NCBI GenBank assembly: GCA_017407125.1
Contig: JAFQXE010000025.1
Span: 280,591-344,590, forward strand
DNA length: 64,000 bases
From: Thermoguttaceae bacterium
Lineage (GTDB): Bacteria > Planctomycetota > Planctomycetia > Pirellulales > Thermoguttaceae
Direction: 5' to 3'
Shown here piece after piece: positions 46,101-53,555 of this stretch; positions within the stretch are counted from its first letter, which is position 1, and each line of letters begins with the position of its first letter. Both the position numbers and the translations under genes were made by a program. The notes beneath the pieces were generated by a model. The model had not been told where the DNA came from and searched no databases. It saw only the letters and a program-made list of their open reading frames with translations.

Positions 46101-46805
46101 GCCGACCTGAGAACCGAAGGCGCGTTTCTCGTCTCCGCGATTCGCAAAGACGGCAAAACGTCGTGGATTAAAATCGAGTCCCTTGCCGGGGAGGAATGTC
46201 GAGTCGTCCCGAACTTTACAGGCGAGTTCCAGTCGTCCGCGCCGGACAAGATTCACGACCTCGGAAACGGCTTGTACAAGATCGATCTGAAAAAGGGCGA
46301 ATCCATTACTCTTTGGCAGGGCGACGAAAATCAAACCGTTGCGCCTGTTACAATGTCAGACGATCAGAAACCCAATTTCTGGGGCGAAAAGCTGCCGGAA
46401 AGAATCAACGTCAAAGCGAGTTTGTCGTATAACAAACCGTTCAAAGCGTCCAGCAACTGGGATAACGGCGCGTATAACGTCGCCTCTGCGTTCGACGGGA
46501 ATCTGGTTTCACGCTGGGGCGCCAAACCGCATTCCCGTTCCGGCTGGATTGAAGTTGACCTGACCGAACCGACGGAAGTTAAGAAGGTTGTCATTTCAGA
46601 AATCGCATTTCCGCGAACGCGTCAGTTCAAGATCGAAGTTCGATCCAGCGAAACGGACGAATGGCAAACCGTCTATCAGGGCACGACCATCGAGAAAGCG
46701 AACTTTACGATTCCGTTTGAGAAACCCGTAACAGCGCGCTTCGTCCGGCTGAACATTCTCGAAGCCACGGAAGTCCCGACGATCGAAGAGTTCACGGTGT
46801 TCTAA
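43188..46805 (+). CDS. Secreted bimodular alpha-L-fucosidase: GH29 + GH95-like + F5/8 type C (CBM32-like)
   Basis: 1205 residues. The signal peptide is at about 1-25. GH29 (about 26-335) has HHDGFCLWDT and the probable nucleophile Asp185 in IWFDHAVG. A second catalytic-type module (about 355-1050) has SFLGNGLMGSMIYKR, VGRTDITDHR and a large (alpha/alpha) barrel-like part (GPWYCPTVWAKIWWNLNIQ), which resembles GH95. A galactose-binding-like F5/8 type C domain (about 1075-1205: SSNWDNGAYNVASAFDGN, ARFVRLNI) closes it. The joint (residues 337-346) is encoded by the heptamer AGTTGCG x4. Both GH29 and GH95 attack fucose caps (retaining and inverting), so one polypeptide may remove two linkages from mucin or algal fucans. 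The promoter shares a 19-mer with the next PEP-CTERM gene. Confidence 0.8.
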   Translation: MIAKRLITVVLSLLAAVLPSVSHAEPTAEYYQQRANELKDLKWGMFICWSLSTFSGTEWTDPAGKTPDFFRATDVDTDQWARTAKEAGMGYILFLAKHHDGFCLWDTKTTEFKSTNSPLKKDVLAELRKSCDKYGIKLALYFSEGDWNWPGGAYRNNKSVNPEMKKAQLKELLTQYGEIEYIWFDHAVGTGGLSHDETTAFCHEVQPHTLIGYNHGDCSGEVRIGERGKPSALDDASGAGYNRKAASYDKYLVAEFTYPILPKHEGGAFWFYSLPKHDNLCTDAQKIYHDYLGAVKYGNIFSIDVGPDYNGKLRDIDVKTLQQVGRMIKEGEFLDTSCELRVASCEKTAQSGDSINWEEFLSRQDLIWEVLPDHYEKASFLGNGLMGSMIYKRTDNEISFAVGRTDITDHRLGNYRIPVGRLLLKTKGKILDGTARLDLWNAETRFEVETTAGLIRFRALVLSQEMALIIDVERLEGEQEAAFEWESDEPLVYRTKRANILPDPLNPPVEFKKDGDISYSVQNRVAGGQFSAAWMERPVQGADAPRSQVILSLIDTFPETTASQIACDTVKRVAAEDWSKLISEHRAWWHGYYPKSFVSVPNSQMESFYWIQMYKLACATRPDRHAIDLMGPWYCPTVWAKIWWNLNIQICYLPLYASNHCDLAESFTNLIDKNRANLVANAKLLYGIDNGATLNHTTDNDCISEYYTEYLNPGDFTWALHNYWLQYRYTMDKSYLTDREKHAFFDMLKGSFNVYSHIFQKEADGKYHIPITRSPEYPTKARDTNYNIGLIRWLCERLLEVNRECNFNDPQAAQWQDVLDNLVDYQVGEDGFLIGADVPQTVSHRHWSHMLQVWPLCIYTPEDPQRRALIKKTMDHWTTVEGGKQIFGWSQAAAASIYAILGEGENARDYLLKHHNNRRFVRCNTQYYETWPVIECSHVAARALQEMLIQSWGNQIRVFPAIPADWKETSFADLRTEGAFLVSAIRKDGKTSWIKIESLAGEECRVVPNFTGEFQSSAPDKIHDLGNGLYKIDLKKGESITLWQGDENQTVAPVTMSDDQKPNFWGEKLPERINVKASLSYNKPFKASSNWDNGAYNVASAFDGNLVSRWGAKPHSRSGWIEVDLTEPTEVKKVVISEIAFPRTRQFKIEVRSSETDEWQTVYQGTTIEKANFTIPFEKPVTARFVRLNILEATEVPTIEEFTVF
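44196..44223 (+). repeat. In-frame heptamer array (AGTTGCG x4) inside the fucosidase gene
   Basis: Four perfect 7-base units, 28 bases in all, coding residues 337-346 at the GH29/GH95-like junction. Gain or loss of one unit would shift the frame and cut off the GH95-like and binding domains. Confidence 0.9.
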
Positions 46806-46901
46806 CGTGTGACGGCGCTTGCGTCGGGGAGTGCGGCGGCTTGACGCCGCCTTGTCCAATGCCCCACTGAAAAACTGTGACGTAACAGAAAATTTCGGAG
46901 T

Positions 46902-46937
46902 GCGAGAGTGAAGCGTTAGCGGAACTCTCGCTTTTTT
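46902..46937 (+). terminator. Terminator after the fucosidase gene
   Basis: GCGAGAGT/ACTCTCGC stem, 14-base loop, six Ts. The loop and right arm (GCGGAACTCTCGCTTTTTTC) recur in the terminator at 51473-51508. Confidence 0.75.
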
Positions 46938-46963
46938 CAGCGAGCGAAGCTCGCCATTTTTTT

Positions 46964-47055
46964 AACACGAAAAACACGAAAAACACGAATTAAGCGAAAT
47001 ATACGAAATTTAATTTTTTCGTCTTTTTCGTTCTTTTCGTGTTTTTCGTGTTTTT
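46964..47055. repeat. Inverted array of AAACACGAA-type nonamers
   Basis: AACACGAAAAACACGAAAAA on the left faces TTTTCGTGTTTTTCGTGTTT on the right. The array lies between the convergent fucosidase and XylR-like genes and touches the regulator stop codon. Confidence 0.7.
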
Positions 47056-48229
47056 ATATCTTCTCTCTACCCTTGCCTTCTCTGTATCGGCCGGGCGAGC
47101 AGCCGATTTCTCGGGTAAAAACGCGGGTGAAATACTCGACGCTGTTAAATCCGGCGGCTTCGCTGACCGCTCTGAGGGAAATTCTGGAATCCAGCAACAG
47201 TTGTTTGGCGACGGTCATTTGCATGTTGAGAATAAACTGCTGCGGCGTTACGCCTAAAAGTCGTTTGAACTCTCGCTGCAGTTTGCGAATCGAAACGTTT
47301 ACGTGATTCACAACGTCTTCCGGTTTAACGCCCTGGGAGAGGTGTTCGCGAATATAGGCAATCGCCTCTCGAACGTCTTCGTCTTTAATTGCGGTAATAT
47401 TGCTTGACTGCCGAACCTGAACGTGTGACGGCGGCAAATAGATCGGTTCAAACGTCTTTTCCGGGCAAGCCATCTTTTGTTCCAGCAGTTGAGCGGCGAC
47501 CATTCCAAACTGAACCCCGTTTTGCTCTACGCTCGACAGGGGCGGAGAAAGCGCCTCGCAGAACCAGCGGTCGTTTTCGTTCCCCACAACGGCGACGTCT
47601 TCCGGGATTCGCGCGCCGGCGTCGAGACAACATTCGTAAAACCGTTTCGCCTGGATGTCCTGACACAGAAGGATTCCGCAGGGTTTGGGCAGTTTTATAA
47701 TCCAGCTGATTGTATCGCGTTCCTGTTTTGACGTCCAGTTCGGCAGAAGGAAATTCCCCGAATGACGCGAGGGGATAAATTCGGAATAGAAAAAGCCGGC
47801 TTTACTGACAAGCTCTTTAAAGGCGTTCATTCGCCGAACAGACCAAATGGCTCGAACGTCGCTAAACGCCCCGAAGTTTTCGATGCCGCGTTCCCGAAAA
47901 TGATTAATGACCATTTGGCTTAACGCCGTTTCGTCAATTAAAACGTCCTGCGGCGCGCCGTATTCGCCAACCAGTTCGACAACCGGAACGCGCAGCTGCA
48001 TGAGCTTTTGAGCGAATCGGCGGTCAAACGTCCGGCTGATTACCCCGTCGACGTCAGACGTAATCGTTTCCAAATGCACCGGGTCAAAACAGCCGCGCTG
48101 ACGGAAATCCAGACGCCAATGCCGTTCTAAAGCGTATTGAGCAATTCCTTCAACAATATTGCGTCCAAAGTGGTTGGTCGTTTCGACAACGAGGAAAATT
48201 TTACGATACGGTTTAATCTGAATGGACAT
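47054..48229 (-). CDS. XylR-like transcriptional regulator (periplasmic-binding sensor + AraC HTH)
   Basis: 391 residues. The N-terminal part (about 8-275) is a LacI/periplasmic-binding-type sensor: IFLVVETTNHFGRNIVEGIAQYA, HFRERGIENFGAFS and DVAVVGNENDRWFCEALSPPLSSV. The last ~110 residues form an AraC/XylS helix-turn-helix pair: VSIRKLQREFKRLLGVTPQQF and VSEAAGFNSVEYFTRVFTREIGCSP. This layout is that of XylR, which binds a sugar and activates sugar-use genes. It lies between the fucosidase and a PEP-CTERM gene that share a 19-bp motif, which makes it the obvious candidate for binding that motif. The cognate sugar is likely fucose or another component of the same glycan, but this is inference. 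Confidence 0.85.
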   Translation of the reverse strand: MSIQIKPYRKIFLVVETTNHFGRNIVEGIAQYALERHWRLDFRQRGCFDPVHLETITSDVDGVISRTFDRRFAQKLMQLRVPVVELVGEYGAPQDVLIDETALSQMVINHFRERGIENFGAFSDVRAIWSVRRMNAFKELVSKAGFFYSEFIPSRHSGNFLLPNWTSKQERDTISWIIKLPKPCGILLCQDIQAKRFYECCLDAGARIPEDVAVVGNENDRWFCEALSPPLSSVEQNGVQFGMVAAQLLEQKMACPEKTFEPIYLPPSHVQVRQSSNITAIKDEDVREAIAYIREHLSQGVKPEDVVNHVNVSIRKLQREFKRLLGVTPQQFILNMQMTVAKQLLLDSRISLRAVSEAAGFNSVEYFTRVFTREIGCSPGRYREGKGREKI

Positions 48230-48295
48230 TGGAATATACTCGGAAAACCGGGGTGTGATAAATTGAGGGTTACGAAAATTGATTGTTTTTATTTT

Positions 48296-48393
48296 TAAAC
48301 GCAGAGTACGCAGACTCCTCGCAGAGAGCGCAGAAGCAAGCGAACATGTGTCAATGACGCCCGTTGGGCTATGACACGATGTCCGCTTGCGCC
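48296..48393. repeat. Half copy of the ~245-bp multi-hairpin element (inverted)
   Basis: The reverse complement matches the right half of copy 1: GCAAGCGGACATCGTGTCAT, an inner GCCCAACGGGC hairpin, TGACACATGTTCGCTTGC, then the CTGCGCTCTCTGCGAGGAGT tail. It shows that the right stem is a unit that can exist alone. Confidence 0.85.
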
Positions 48394-48564
48394 CTTTTTA
48401 TCTACTTCGCGAACTTTGCGGACTTTGCGTGAGGCTTTCCCGGGCGGCTCTACGCACTACAGCTCGCCGACCGCCTTCCATTTCTTCGCGTCTCAGAAAG
48501 CCCTTCCGCCCTCTCTATTATAATTTTATCGCATAATCGGACTTTTTTGTCAATCTGTGTCGCG

Positions 48565-48583
48565 TTTGTACAAGATTTTGGCG
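48565..48583 (+). promoter_or_regulatory. Shared operator-like 19-mer upstream of a PEP-CTERM gene
   Basis: TTTGTACAAGATTTTGGCG, identical to 43037-43055. A second GTACAAGAT follows 21 bases later (48589-48597), two helical turns away, as expected for a paired AraC-type site. Confidence 0.65.
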
Positions 48584-48616
48584 TAAAAGTACAAGATAAG
48601 TTCTGAAAATACAGGT

Positions 48617-48622
48617 TATAAT
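48617..48622 (+). promoter_or_regulatory. -10 box of the PEP-CTERM gene at 48714
   Basis: TATAAT, 33 bases after the 19-mer and 92 bases before the ATG, the same geometry as before the fucosidase. Confidence 0.5.
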
Positions 48623-48713
48623 ATATGGAATGGAATTAGCTAATTTGTGTGAATAGCGAAAAGAACTCAATACAAACTGTTTTCCTGTATTTAACATAAT
48701 AAGAGTGATACAC

Positions 48714-51422
48714 ATGAAACGCCTTGGATATTTTTTCACCGGTCTGGGAATTGCGTTATTCCTTTTGACAACAGCCGCCGTAGCGGACACGATTGATATT
48801 CCCTCTGGTACAACAAGAATCTATGACGACATTAAAGGAAACACAATCACCGGCAGCGGTACGATTCAAGTTGACAATGTTGCCAGCAATCTGGGAAATA
48901 CAAATACTAACCTTTCCGGCTTTACCGGTTTAGTCAGCGTTTGCGGAGACCTGCGTTTTTTTGTGCAAAACCAAACATATCTGGGAAATGCAAATGTTAG
49001 TTACGACGTTTCCGGCAACAACCAGCTGTACTTGCAGAGTTCAAGTAATACTGGCGGGTTGAATGTAACCATTAAAAGTTTGACGCTCAATTCTCAAGGC
49101 AAGTCGGGGTGGGGCGGAGCGGTTCGTCTTACCGGAACGATTTTGAATGTTACCGATGGGATTAACGTAACAGGCAGCTCCAGAATCAGTTCAATTATGG
49201 ATTATAACGACGCTGTCCTGAACTCCAATATCACAATTGCAGACAACTGCGCGCTGGGCTTTGACGCCGGTTGGGGAGCAAAGGTTTTCACCGTAAACGG
49301 AAACGTAACAGGATCCAGCTCTGCTGTTACTTTTGGCGAAAACTACATGTCAACTCACGCAAATGCATCTTATTTCGTTGGCAAGGCAACGGATAAAACC
49401 TCGTCGGCATCGTACAACGTCAATTCCATTTCCGCCCTGGCAGGGTCTAAAGTCTATTTTAACACGGGAACAGTAACAGCCAACTCCATTTCGGCAGAAA
49501 ATACAGCAACGCTCGTTTTCTCCGAATCCGCTTTGACGGTTGGCTCTATTTCCGGCGCTGGCTCCATGACTCAAATGGGAGGAACGTTTACACCCGGCGG
49601 AGTCGGCGCGGCGGGAAGTTCCGTTATTCAAAGCGGCGTATTCGTCTTTGATCGAGGATACGAAGGAAGCAACCTGGCGCTGAATAAAACTGCAACGTCT
49701 AACAACGGTGTGTATAGCTCGACATATTCGGCGTCTAAAGCTGTAGATGGAAATACTGGAACATTCTTTATATCAAAGGATACTACAACGCAAAACGACC
49801 ATTCTCTGACGGTCGATTTAGGTCAGGAATACACATTGGGTATGATTCACTATAGAGATAGAGAAGTCAACAACGTTCTTCCAATGAGCCGCTCCGGGAA
49901 TTATTTCCAGTTCTTCCTCTACGATGCCAATGGAAATGAAACCTACGCATCCGAGCAATTTGCCGCCTATACTCGAGGCGGAATTAATTATTATCTCGCT
50001 CAAGACGCTCAAGGCAGAGAACCCACTGGACAAGTTTTGAAAATCGTTGAGCACATAGCGCGAAAAGAAAATAATTCAAATCAATATTATTTGGAAATTG
50101 CAGAACTGGAAGCGTACCAGTCGAAAAACGCTCAGGTTGTTCTTGATCTTGGTTCGGGAACCGAGTTTGATAAAATCGTTGTCAATTCCGGGGCGGAGCT
50201 TCGGCTTAACGGCGGCGTTGATTTGGCGGTGAATCTGCTGGACTCGTTTAATCCGAGAACAACGGATTCGTTCCAGGTTTTGGACGTTCAGGGAACTCTT
50301 ACCGGGACGTTCGATTCTGTAGTTCTTCCGGAAACGTGGAATTCAAGAACCTTAAACTGGAATACGGATAATTTATATTCGACCGGTACGATTTCCGTGT
50401 CGATGGATTCTGTCTATTATCCAATTGCTGACAACGACGCGACAGCGATTGTTGTTGACAGAATTGCATACGACGGCGTTGAATTCGATTCCGACACCGC
50501 CGCGGCGGGCGTTACAACAGCCGACCATTCAGGCGGAGTAACGCTGTCTGACGATGCAGAGTTCGTCGTTGGCGGCGGCTATTCTTTGACTCAATCCAGC
50601 CCCATTTCCGGAACGGGTTCGTTGACCAAGTCCGGAGCGGGAACGCTGATTCTTTCTGCCGCCAATACGTACGACGGCGGAACAACCGTTTCTGAAGGAG
50701 TTCTCAAGCTGACCGGCGACGCGGTTGCCGTTAACGGCATGGTTACTCTTGAAGAGAACGGCGTTTTGGAAATCAATGTTGCTAATAATGATGAAAAGAC
50801 GCTTGCCTTTACCAATTCCACAATTCTCGGCAACGGCGATATTCTCAAAACCGGCGAAGGCAGATTAAAGATTAATACAGATCAATTGCCGGAGGATTTA
50901 CATTTTACCGCCGATAACTTTGTCGTCGCTTCCGGTCGCGTAGACCTGGAAGGGTATATGTTAGGCAATATCGAAGTTGACGCGAATTCGGTCTTCTCGC
51001 CGGGTAACTCCATCGGTGAGGCAACGTTCGGCGGCGGGTATATTCTCAAAGACGGCGCGACGCTGTTGCTGGAAGTTGGAAAAGACGATCAAGGCGATAT
51101 TTGGACTGACGTTCTGAATGTAAATGGCGACACGACGTTTGAAAACGGTTCTATTATCAAAATCGCGTTGGATTCCAGCTATGATAACGCCTTTGAAGAC
51201 GACGAGGTAGTGGGTATTCAGCTTCCATCTGGAATTAACGATGGAAACCTCAATATGAATAATCTTGTTTTCCAGTCAAGTATGTTTGAACTGATTGGGT
51301 ACGAATCAACGACAGGCGTTTTGTCCGTCCGTTATACTCCGTCTGCCGGCGTTCCTGAACCGTCAACGTGGGCGCTGCTGGCGCTCGGAGTTGTCGTATT
51401 ATTCCTGCGTAAGCGAAAATAA
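48714..51422 (+). CDS. Secreted autotransporter-type beta-strand protein with F5/8C-like domain and PEP-CTERM signal
   Basis: The ATG at 48714 is preferred over a GTG three codons earlier since it begins a signal peptide (about 1-27). 902-903 residues. Residues ~30-310 are a beta-solenoid-like passenger with many NxTGSG turns. A discoidin/F5-8C-like domain (about 315-470) begins SNLALNKTATSNNG, as in fucose/galactose-binding lectin domains. A second solenoid part follows with the autotransporter-associated repeat GTGSLTKSGAGTLILSAANT. The C-terminus is VPEPSTWALLALGVVVLFL plus RKRK, a PEP-CTERM signal. It is probably a surface glycan-binding protein, and the shared promoter motif suggests it is made together with the fucosidase. 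Confidence 0.85.
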   Translation: MKRLGYFFTGLGIALFLLTTAAVADTIDIPSGTTRIYDDIKGNTITGSGTIQVDNVASNLGNTNTNLSGFTGLVSVCGDLRFFVQNQTYLGNANVSYDVSGNNQLYLQSSSNTGGLNVTIKSLTLNSQGKSGWGGAVRLTGTILNVTDGINVTGSSRISSIMDYNDAVLNSNITIADNCALGFDAGWGAKVFTVNGNVTGSSSAVTFGENYMSTHANASYFVGKATDKTSSASYNVNSISALAGSKVYFNTGTVTANSISAENTATLVFSESALTVGSISGAGSMTQMGGTFTPGGVGAAGSSVIQSGVFVFDRGYEGSNLALNKTATSNNGVYSSTYSASKAVDGNTGTFFISKDTTTQNDHSLTVDLGQEYTLGMIHYRDREVNNVLPMSRSGNYFQFFLYDANGNETYASEQFAAYTRGGINYYLAQDAQGREPTGQVLKIVEHIARKENNSNQYYLEIAELEAYQSKNAQVVLDLGSGTEFDKIVVNSGAELRLNGGVDLAVNLLDSFNPRTTDSFQVLDVQGTLTGTFDSVVLPETWNSRTLNWNTDNLYSTGTISVSMDSVYYPIADNDATAIVVDRIAYDGVEFDSDTAAAGVTTADHSGGVTLSDDAEFVVGGGYSLTQSSPISGTGSLTKSGAGTLILSAANTYDGGTTVSEGVLKLTGDAVAVNGMVTLEENGVLEINVANNDEKTLAFTNSTILGNGDILKTGEGRLKINTDQLPEDLHFTADNFVVASGRVDLEGYMLGNIEVDANSVFSPGNSIGEATFGGGYILKDGATLLLEVGKDDQGDIWTDVLNVNGDTTFENGSIIKIALDSSYDNAFEDDEVVGIQLPSGINDGNLNMNNLVFQSSMFELIGYESTTGVLSVRYTPSAGVPEPSTWALLALGVVVLFLRKRK

Positions 51423-51430
51423 TAGGCGAG

Positions 51431-51450
51431 CCACGGGTGTAAACCCGTGG
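51431..51450. repeat. Short CCACGGGT/ACCCGTGG hairpin
   Basis: 8-bp stem just after the PEP-CTERM gene; the variant at 22648-22675 has compensating changes in both arms. Confidence 0.6.
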
Positions 51451-51472
51451 GTGTGAGCGAAGCGAACGTAGC

Positions 51473-51508
51473 GCGAGAGGGAAGCGTAAGCGGAACTCTC
51501 GCTTTTTT
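51473..51508 (+). terminator. Terminator after the PEP-CTERM gene
   Basis: GCGAGAG/CTCTCGC stem, a loop with AAGCGTAAGCGGAA, then six Ts. The loop and right arm match the terminator after the fucosidase. Confidence 0.75.
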
Positions 51509-51840
51509 CTTGACGGCAAAGCCGTCAAGTTGGACTCCGAGGGCGGAGTCCATCCGAGGGAGGTTTTCAGCTTGCGTATATTTGGAGTGTACACTTCACG
51601 GCTGTTTACGCAAGCGACCAACGGGAGCGATTATTGGCAAACGCGCGGCAGCGCGGATTGGGAGCTGCGCCTCGCCGCTTGACGGCAAAGCCGTCAAGTT
51701 GTAGCCCGGGGACGGGCTACATCCAAGGGAGTTTTTCAACTGCGGCGTTTGTTATGCACGCTTCAGACGTTTTGTTCGCCTGACGGCGAATGCGTAATTC
51801 CGTTCGCCTTCAGCGAACTCCATTACCGCCTTTCATTAAT
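51508..51840. repeat. Mosaic of duplicated hairpin modules
   Basis: CTTGACGGCAAAGCCGTCAAG occurs at 51511 and again at 51679. Each is followed by a purine-rich hairpin (GGACTCCGAGGGCGGAGTCC, then AGCCCGGGGACGGGCT), the word CATCC(A/G)AGGGAG and a TTTTCA(A/G)CT run. A third, looser copy of the second half is at 39371-39500. It has no protein-like frames. Confidence 0.65.
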
Positions 51841-51859
51841 TATCTACTCTCCACCTATC

Positions 51860-52876
51860 TCAGAATCCTCTCGCGGCTTTGAGGTCGTTGAAGTCGCGCA
51901 GATGGTAGTCGATTCCAATGTAGTCCAGCAGTCGGCAGAAGGCGCGCAGGGCGATTCCGAAGCCGTCGGGGCCGGAGTATCCGCCGAACTGTCCGCCGCC
52001 TTTGACGTGCGGTTCCAGGTCGCAGAAGACGCCCGGCAGACCGCGGCGTTTGAGGTTCTGCTCCATAGCGGGCAAGTACTCTTTCAGCTCGCGCAGAATC
52101 GCTTCGTGTCCGCTGTCGCCGCAGTCAGAGGGAACGAAGTTCCACAGGGATTCTTCGTCTACCGGACCATCGCCGACAGGCTGCGGGTTGCGGTAATCTT
52201 TGATATGAAGCCAGCCCAAGCCCGGCAGGCACGCGCGGAACTGGTCGAGCAAGTCCAAAGCCGTGTATCCCTGAACGACCAGGTTCGCGCCGTCGAAAAT
52301 CAGAACCATGCCGGGATGGTTGACTTTCTCGTAAATCTCCGCCAGGAGCCAGCCGTTCGCCCCGACCAGGTTCGGTTCCGGTTCCAGACCGAACGTCAAG
52401 TCTGAACGATGACACGCCTCGGCGATCTGCCCGAGCTGGTCAACCGCCTGATTCATGTACGCTCTGTAGTCTTTTCCGTGCGGATGATAGAACGAGAACC
52501 CGCGAATGAGCTTGCATTCAAAGGCGTGAGCGATGTCGCAGGCGCGGGCGACGTCTTCTTTGAGATACTTGTCGAACGGGATGTAGACGTTCTTCGTGCC
52601 GTCTTCCTGATCGACCAGCTTGACCTTCCCGATGGGCGACCCGATCGAGGAGACGTTGAGCCCGTATTCGTCCTGAAGGCGTTTAATCTGCTGGATTTCT
52701 TCGGCTGACAGCTTCATGACGTTCTTTGTCCCGGAGCCGTCGCCCAGGTCGACAAATCGAACGGAATAGTACTGCAATCCCATGGCGGCAAACGCGGTAA
52801 ACTGCTCAACAAGGGATTTCGTTTCGGTGCGGTTGACAGCTTCGTCGGCGAAGCCGGAAAGGATGATTTTGGGCAT
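51860..52876 (-). CDS. Sugar phosphate isomerase/epimerase family TIM-barrel protein
   Basis: Started at the ATG at 52876 (MPKIILSGFADEAVN), 339 residues; the frame is open for 27 more codons, which look random. Xylose isomerase-like TIM-barrel features: SVRFVDLGDG, SSIGSPIGKV, FEPEPNLVGANGWLLAEIYE, LIFDGANLVVQG, GWLHIKDY and the C-terminal HEAILRELKEYLPAM block. Glu, Asp and His at strand ends (EPEP, FDGAN, HIKDY) would bind the divalent metal. Lacking a signal peptide, it is cytosolic. Its position behind the fucosidase region suggests processing of a released sugar, but the family is broad. Confidence 0.85.
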   Translation of the reverse strand: MPKIILSGFADEAVNRTETKSLVEQFTAFAAMGLQYYSVRFVDLGDGSGTKNVMKLSAEEIQQIKRLQDEYGLNVSSIGSPIGKVKLVDQEDGTKNVYIPFDKYLKEDVARACDIAHAFECKLIRGFSFYHPHGKDYRAYMNQAVDQLGQIAEACHRSDLTFGLEPEPNLVGANGWLLAEIYEKVNHPGMVLIFDGANLVVQGYTALDLLDQFRACLPGLGWLHIKDYRNPQPVGDGPVDEESLWNFVPSDCGDSGHEAILRELKEYLPAMEQNLKRRGLPGVFCDLEPHVKGGGQFGGYSGPDGFGIALRAFCRLLDYIGIDYHLRDFNDLKAARGF

Positions 52877-53040
52877 GGTCGTTTCGATCAGGGGGAAAGA
52901 GTGAAAAAACGGGCAATACTCAGCGGAAAATACAATTGATTCACTGCAAATTGCCAACTATTGCCTTTTATTCTAAACAATAATAAAACGGATTGCAATA
53001 GGGGGGAAAGAAAAAAAGAATGACGCGTTCAAATTTGGGG

Positions 53041-53285
53041 GCATGAAATTATAAAAAAAGAGAACGCAGAGACCGCAGACTACTCGCTGAATACGCAGAC
53101 GGGCTGGGAATGTGGCGACGACGCTAACTACGTTAGCTACGCCACGATTCCCGCCCGAATAATTATTTTTAAAAATCGCAAACGGACATCGTGTCATAGC
53201 CCGGCAATGTCGGGCGTAGATGACACATATTCGTTTGCTTCTGCGCTCTCTGCGAGGAGTCTGCGTATTCTGCGTTCAAAAATAA
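53041..53285. repeat. ~245-bp multi-hairpin element, copy 2
   Basis: Shares order and most bases with copy 1 (20341-20584): the central stem is identical, while the right stem has GCAAACG/CGTTTGC in place of GCAAGCG/CGCTTGC. The inner hairpin is longer here (GCCCGGCAATGTCGGGC, against GCCCAGCGGGC). It lies between two divergent genes. Confidence 0.85.
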
Positions 53286-53483
53286 AAACTATCTGTCTTC
53301 GCAACTCAAGATTTATTGCACCTTCCGCTCCCCAGAAACCTTGTGGGGGCTGTTCAAAATTTCTTATTTCTATATAATATACCATATAGACGAGAAATGG
53401 AATTTCGCCTTTGATGGATTAAGGGAATAAAGCTGATTCAGAATTATTGGGGCGCATGGGTTCTCCCCGCGTCGCTTTGCGAT

Positions 53484-53546
53484 AATTCCTAATTCCGAAT
53501 TCCGAATTATCTCTCTATTCCCTAATCCCTATTCCCTATTTCCTAA
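53484..53546. repeat. Two heptamer arrays (AATTCCG and CTATTCC types)
   Basis: AATTCCT, AATTCCG, AATTCCG, then CTATTCC, CTAATCC, CTATTCC, CTATTTC. The second array ends about 10 bases before the glnS start codon, in its leader. Confidence 0.8.
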
Positions 53547-53555
53547 AACATACCC

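Larger units (their letters stand above)
48230..48713. other. Gene-free region with half a structured repeat and a promoter
   Basis: Holds the half copy of the 245-bp element (48296-48393), a TTTGCGGAC-family stretch (48405-48435), the shared 19-mer (48565-48583) and a TATAAT box (48617-48622). Confidence 0.65.

Noticed and set aside
51447..51704. 85-codon frame after the PEP-CTERM gene
   Set aside because: It runs through a terminator and duplicated hairpin modules and has no protein character.
26241..53546. Heptamer arrays as CRISPR
   Set aside because: Units are 7 bases with no spacers, and there are no cas genes.
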